A stretch of DNA of 5,916 bases from CAYTSW01 sp964440605 (GTDB lineage Bacteria; Planctomycetota; Phycisphaerae; Phycisphaerales; UBA1924), in assembly GCA_964440605.1 (NCBI GenBank), contig CAYTSW010000162.1, forward strand, positions 1 to 5,916. The letters are read 5' to 3'. The position numbers and the translations under genes were made by a program. Within the stretch, counting starts at the first letter, position 1. Each line of letters starts with the position of its first letter. The notes below the pieces were generated by a model. That model ran no database searches. It had not been told where the DNA came from and saw only the letters and a program-made list of their open reading frames with translations. Shown here piece by piece: positions 5,690 to 5,916 of this stretch.

Positions 5690-5694
5690 ACCAT
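5667..5694 (+). promoter_or_regulatory. Putative sigma70-type promoter of the metal-binding lipoprotein gene
   Basis: TTGACG (5667-5672, five of six consensus bases) and TACCAT (5689-5694, four of six) are separated by 16 bases. Transcription would start near 5701, giving a leader of about 50 bases. The boxes are of moderate quality. Support comes from the position ahead of a gene with its own ribosome-binding site and from the dyad overlying it. Confidence 0.5.
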
Positions 5695-5750
5695 CGACGC
5701 GGCTCGGTGGGTGTTTTGCCCGACGCCACCTTTGCATCGCCGGAGGCCCG

Positions 5751-5916
5751 ATGATGATGCGTTGTCTGCTGTCTGTATGTGCGCTGCTTTCGTTCGGCCT
5801 GCTCGCCTCGTGCGGGGAGGGAGGGAGCGGTCCGTCGGCGCAGGGCGAGGGTCCGCCCACGCACATGTTGGTTGCCACCACGGGCATGGTGACGGATCTG
5901 GTCAAGAACATCGCGG
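5751..5916 (+). CDS. Metal ABC transporter substrate-binding lipoprotein, TroA/ZnuA-like (N-terminal part)
   Basis: The 55 visible residues begin with three Met codons and a lipoprotein signal peptide (RCLLSVCALLSFGLLA) ending in the lipobox LASC, with the lipidated cysteine at position 21. A flexible Gly/Ser/Pro linker (GEGGSGPSAQGEGPP) follows, then THMLVATTGMVTDLVKNIA. That last segment is the first strand and helix of the cluster 9 family of Zn/Mn-binding proteins, which typically begin VVATTxMxxDLVxxI. The protein would capture Mn2+ or Zn2+ in the periplasm and deliver it to an ABC permease. The metal-binding histidines and acidic residues lie beyond the window. GGAGG (5742-5746) is four bases before ATG 5751 and seven before ATG 5754, so translation may begin at the second Met. 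I expect permease and ATPase genes downstream. The family call rests on a short stretch and is moderately secure. Confidence 0.65.
   Translation, partial: MMMRCLLSVCALLSFGLLASCGEGGSGPSAQGEGPPTHMLVATTGMVTDLVKNIA

Larger units (their letters stand above)
5603..5696. repeat. Long-range 10-bp inverted repeat in the divergent regulatory region
   Basis: CGATGGTAGC (5603-5612) is the exact reverse complement of GCTACCATCG (5687-5696). The spacing is 74 bases and includes the palindromes GGGCCGGCCC (5622-5631) and GGCCCGGGCC (5627-5636). The right arm covers the putative -10 box of the plus-strand promoter and overlaps the edge of the 34-bp dyad. It might be a second regulator contact or a cruciform arm. 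A chance 10-bp match in GC-rich sequence is possible. Confidence 0.35.

Noticed and set aside
5543..5911. N-terminal extension of the dehydrogenase by up to 123 codons
   Set aside because: The extension would cross the dyad and the divergent lipoprotein start, and it has no similarity to dehydrogenases. Family proteins begin at MPTAIRAYA.

Overview
This window is a GC-rich bacterial segment. Three things point to the Planctomycetota, most likely Phycisphaerae: a secreted protein carrying a dockerin-like pair of DxNGDG calcium loops, GC-rich genes preceded by strong GGAGG ribosome-binding sites, and a lipoprotein of a type I associate with planctomycetes. This assignment is inferred from protein style, because no marker gene is present.

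Layout from left to right. (1) Bases 1-822, minus strand: most of a YrbG-type Na+/Ca2+ exchanger, with a GTG start at 822 and its C-terminal end cut off by the window. At the very edge the gene runs into six perfect copies of a 9-bp repeat that encode (Ile-Leu-Gly)x6. (2) Bases 929-1645, minus: a class I SAM-dependent methyltransferase. (3) Bases 1772-2785, plus: a secreted beta-sandwich/dockerin-like protein with a strong Shine-Dalgarno site, followed by a 12-bp-stem terminator at 2816-2847. (4) Bases 2839-3114, plus: the C-terminal ligand domain of a TetR-type regulator with no DNA-binding domain. (5) Bases 3220-3966, plus: an unrecognised lipoprotein. (6) Bases 3975-4333, minus: the last three helices of a microbial (type 1) rhodopsin, including the retinal lysine, with a one-base frameshift and helices A-D missing. 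It abuts head-to-head, at about 4318-4332, (7) the last roughly 40 residues of an outer-membrane beta-barrel protein on the plus strand (about 4326-4451). (8) Bases 4484-5542, minus: a complete zinc-dependent, YahK/CAD-type alcohol dehydrogenase. (9) Bases 5543-5750: a divergent regulatory region with a 34-bp near-perfect dyad lying over a sigma70-like promoter. (10) Base 5751 to the window end, plus: the start of a lipoprotein resembling TroA/ZnuA-type metal-binding proteins.

The genes do not form one pathway. The two ends deal with ion and metal movement (Ca2+ exchange; probable Mn/Zn uptake). The centre, about 2.8-4.45 kb, is a decay or rearrangement zone where three unrelated genes survive only as C-terminal parts. 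I see no CRISPR array, tRNA, rRNA, transposase or clear new defence system. The points most worth checking are the rhodopsin/porin breakpoint, the (ILG)n repeat in the exchanger, and the dyad-covered promoter of the metal-binding lipoprotein.
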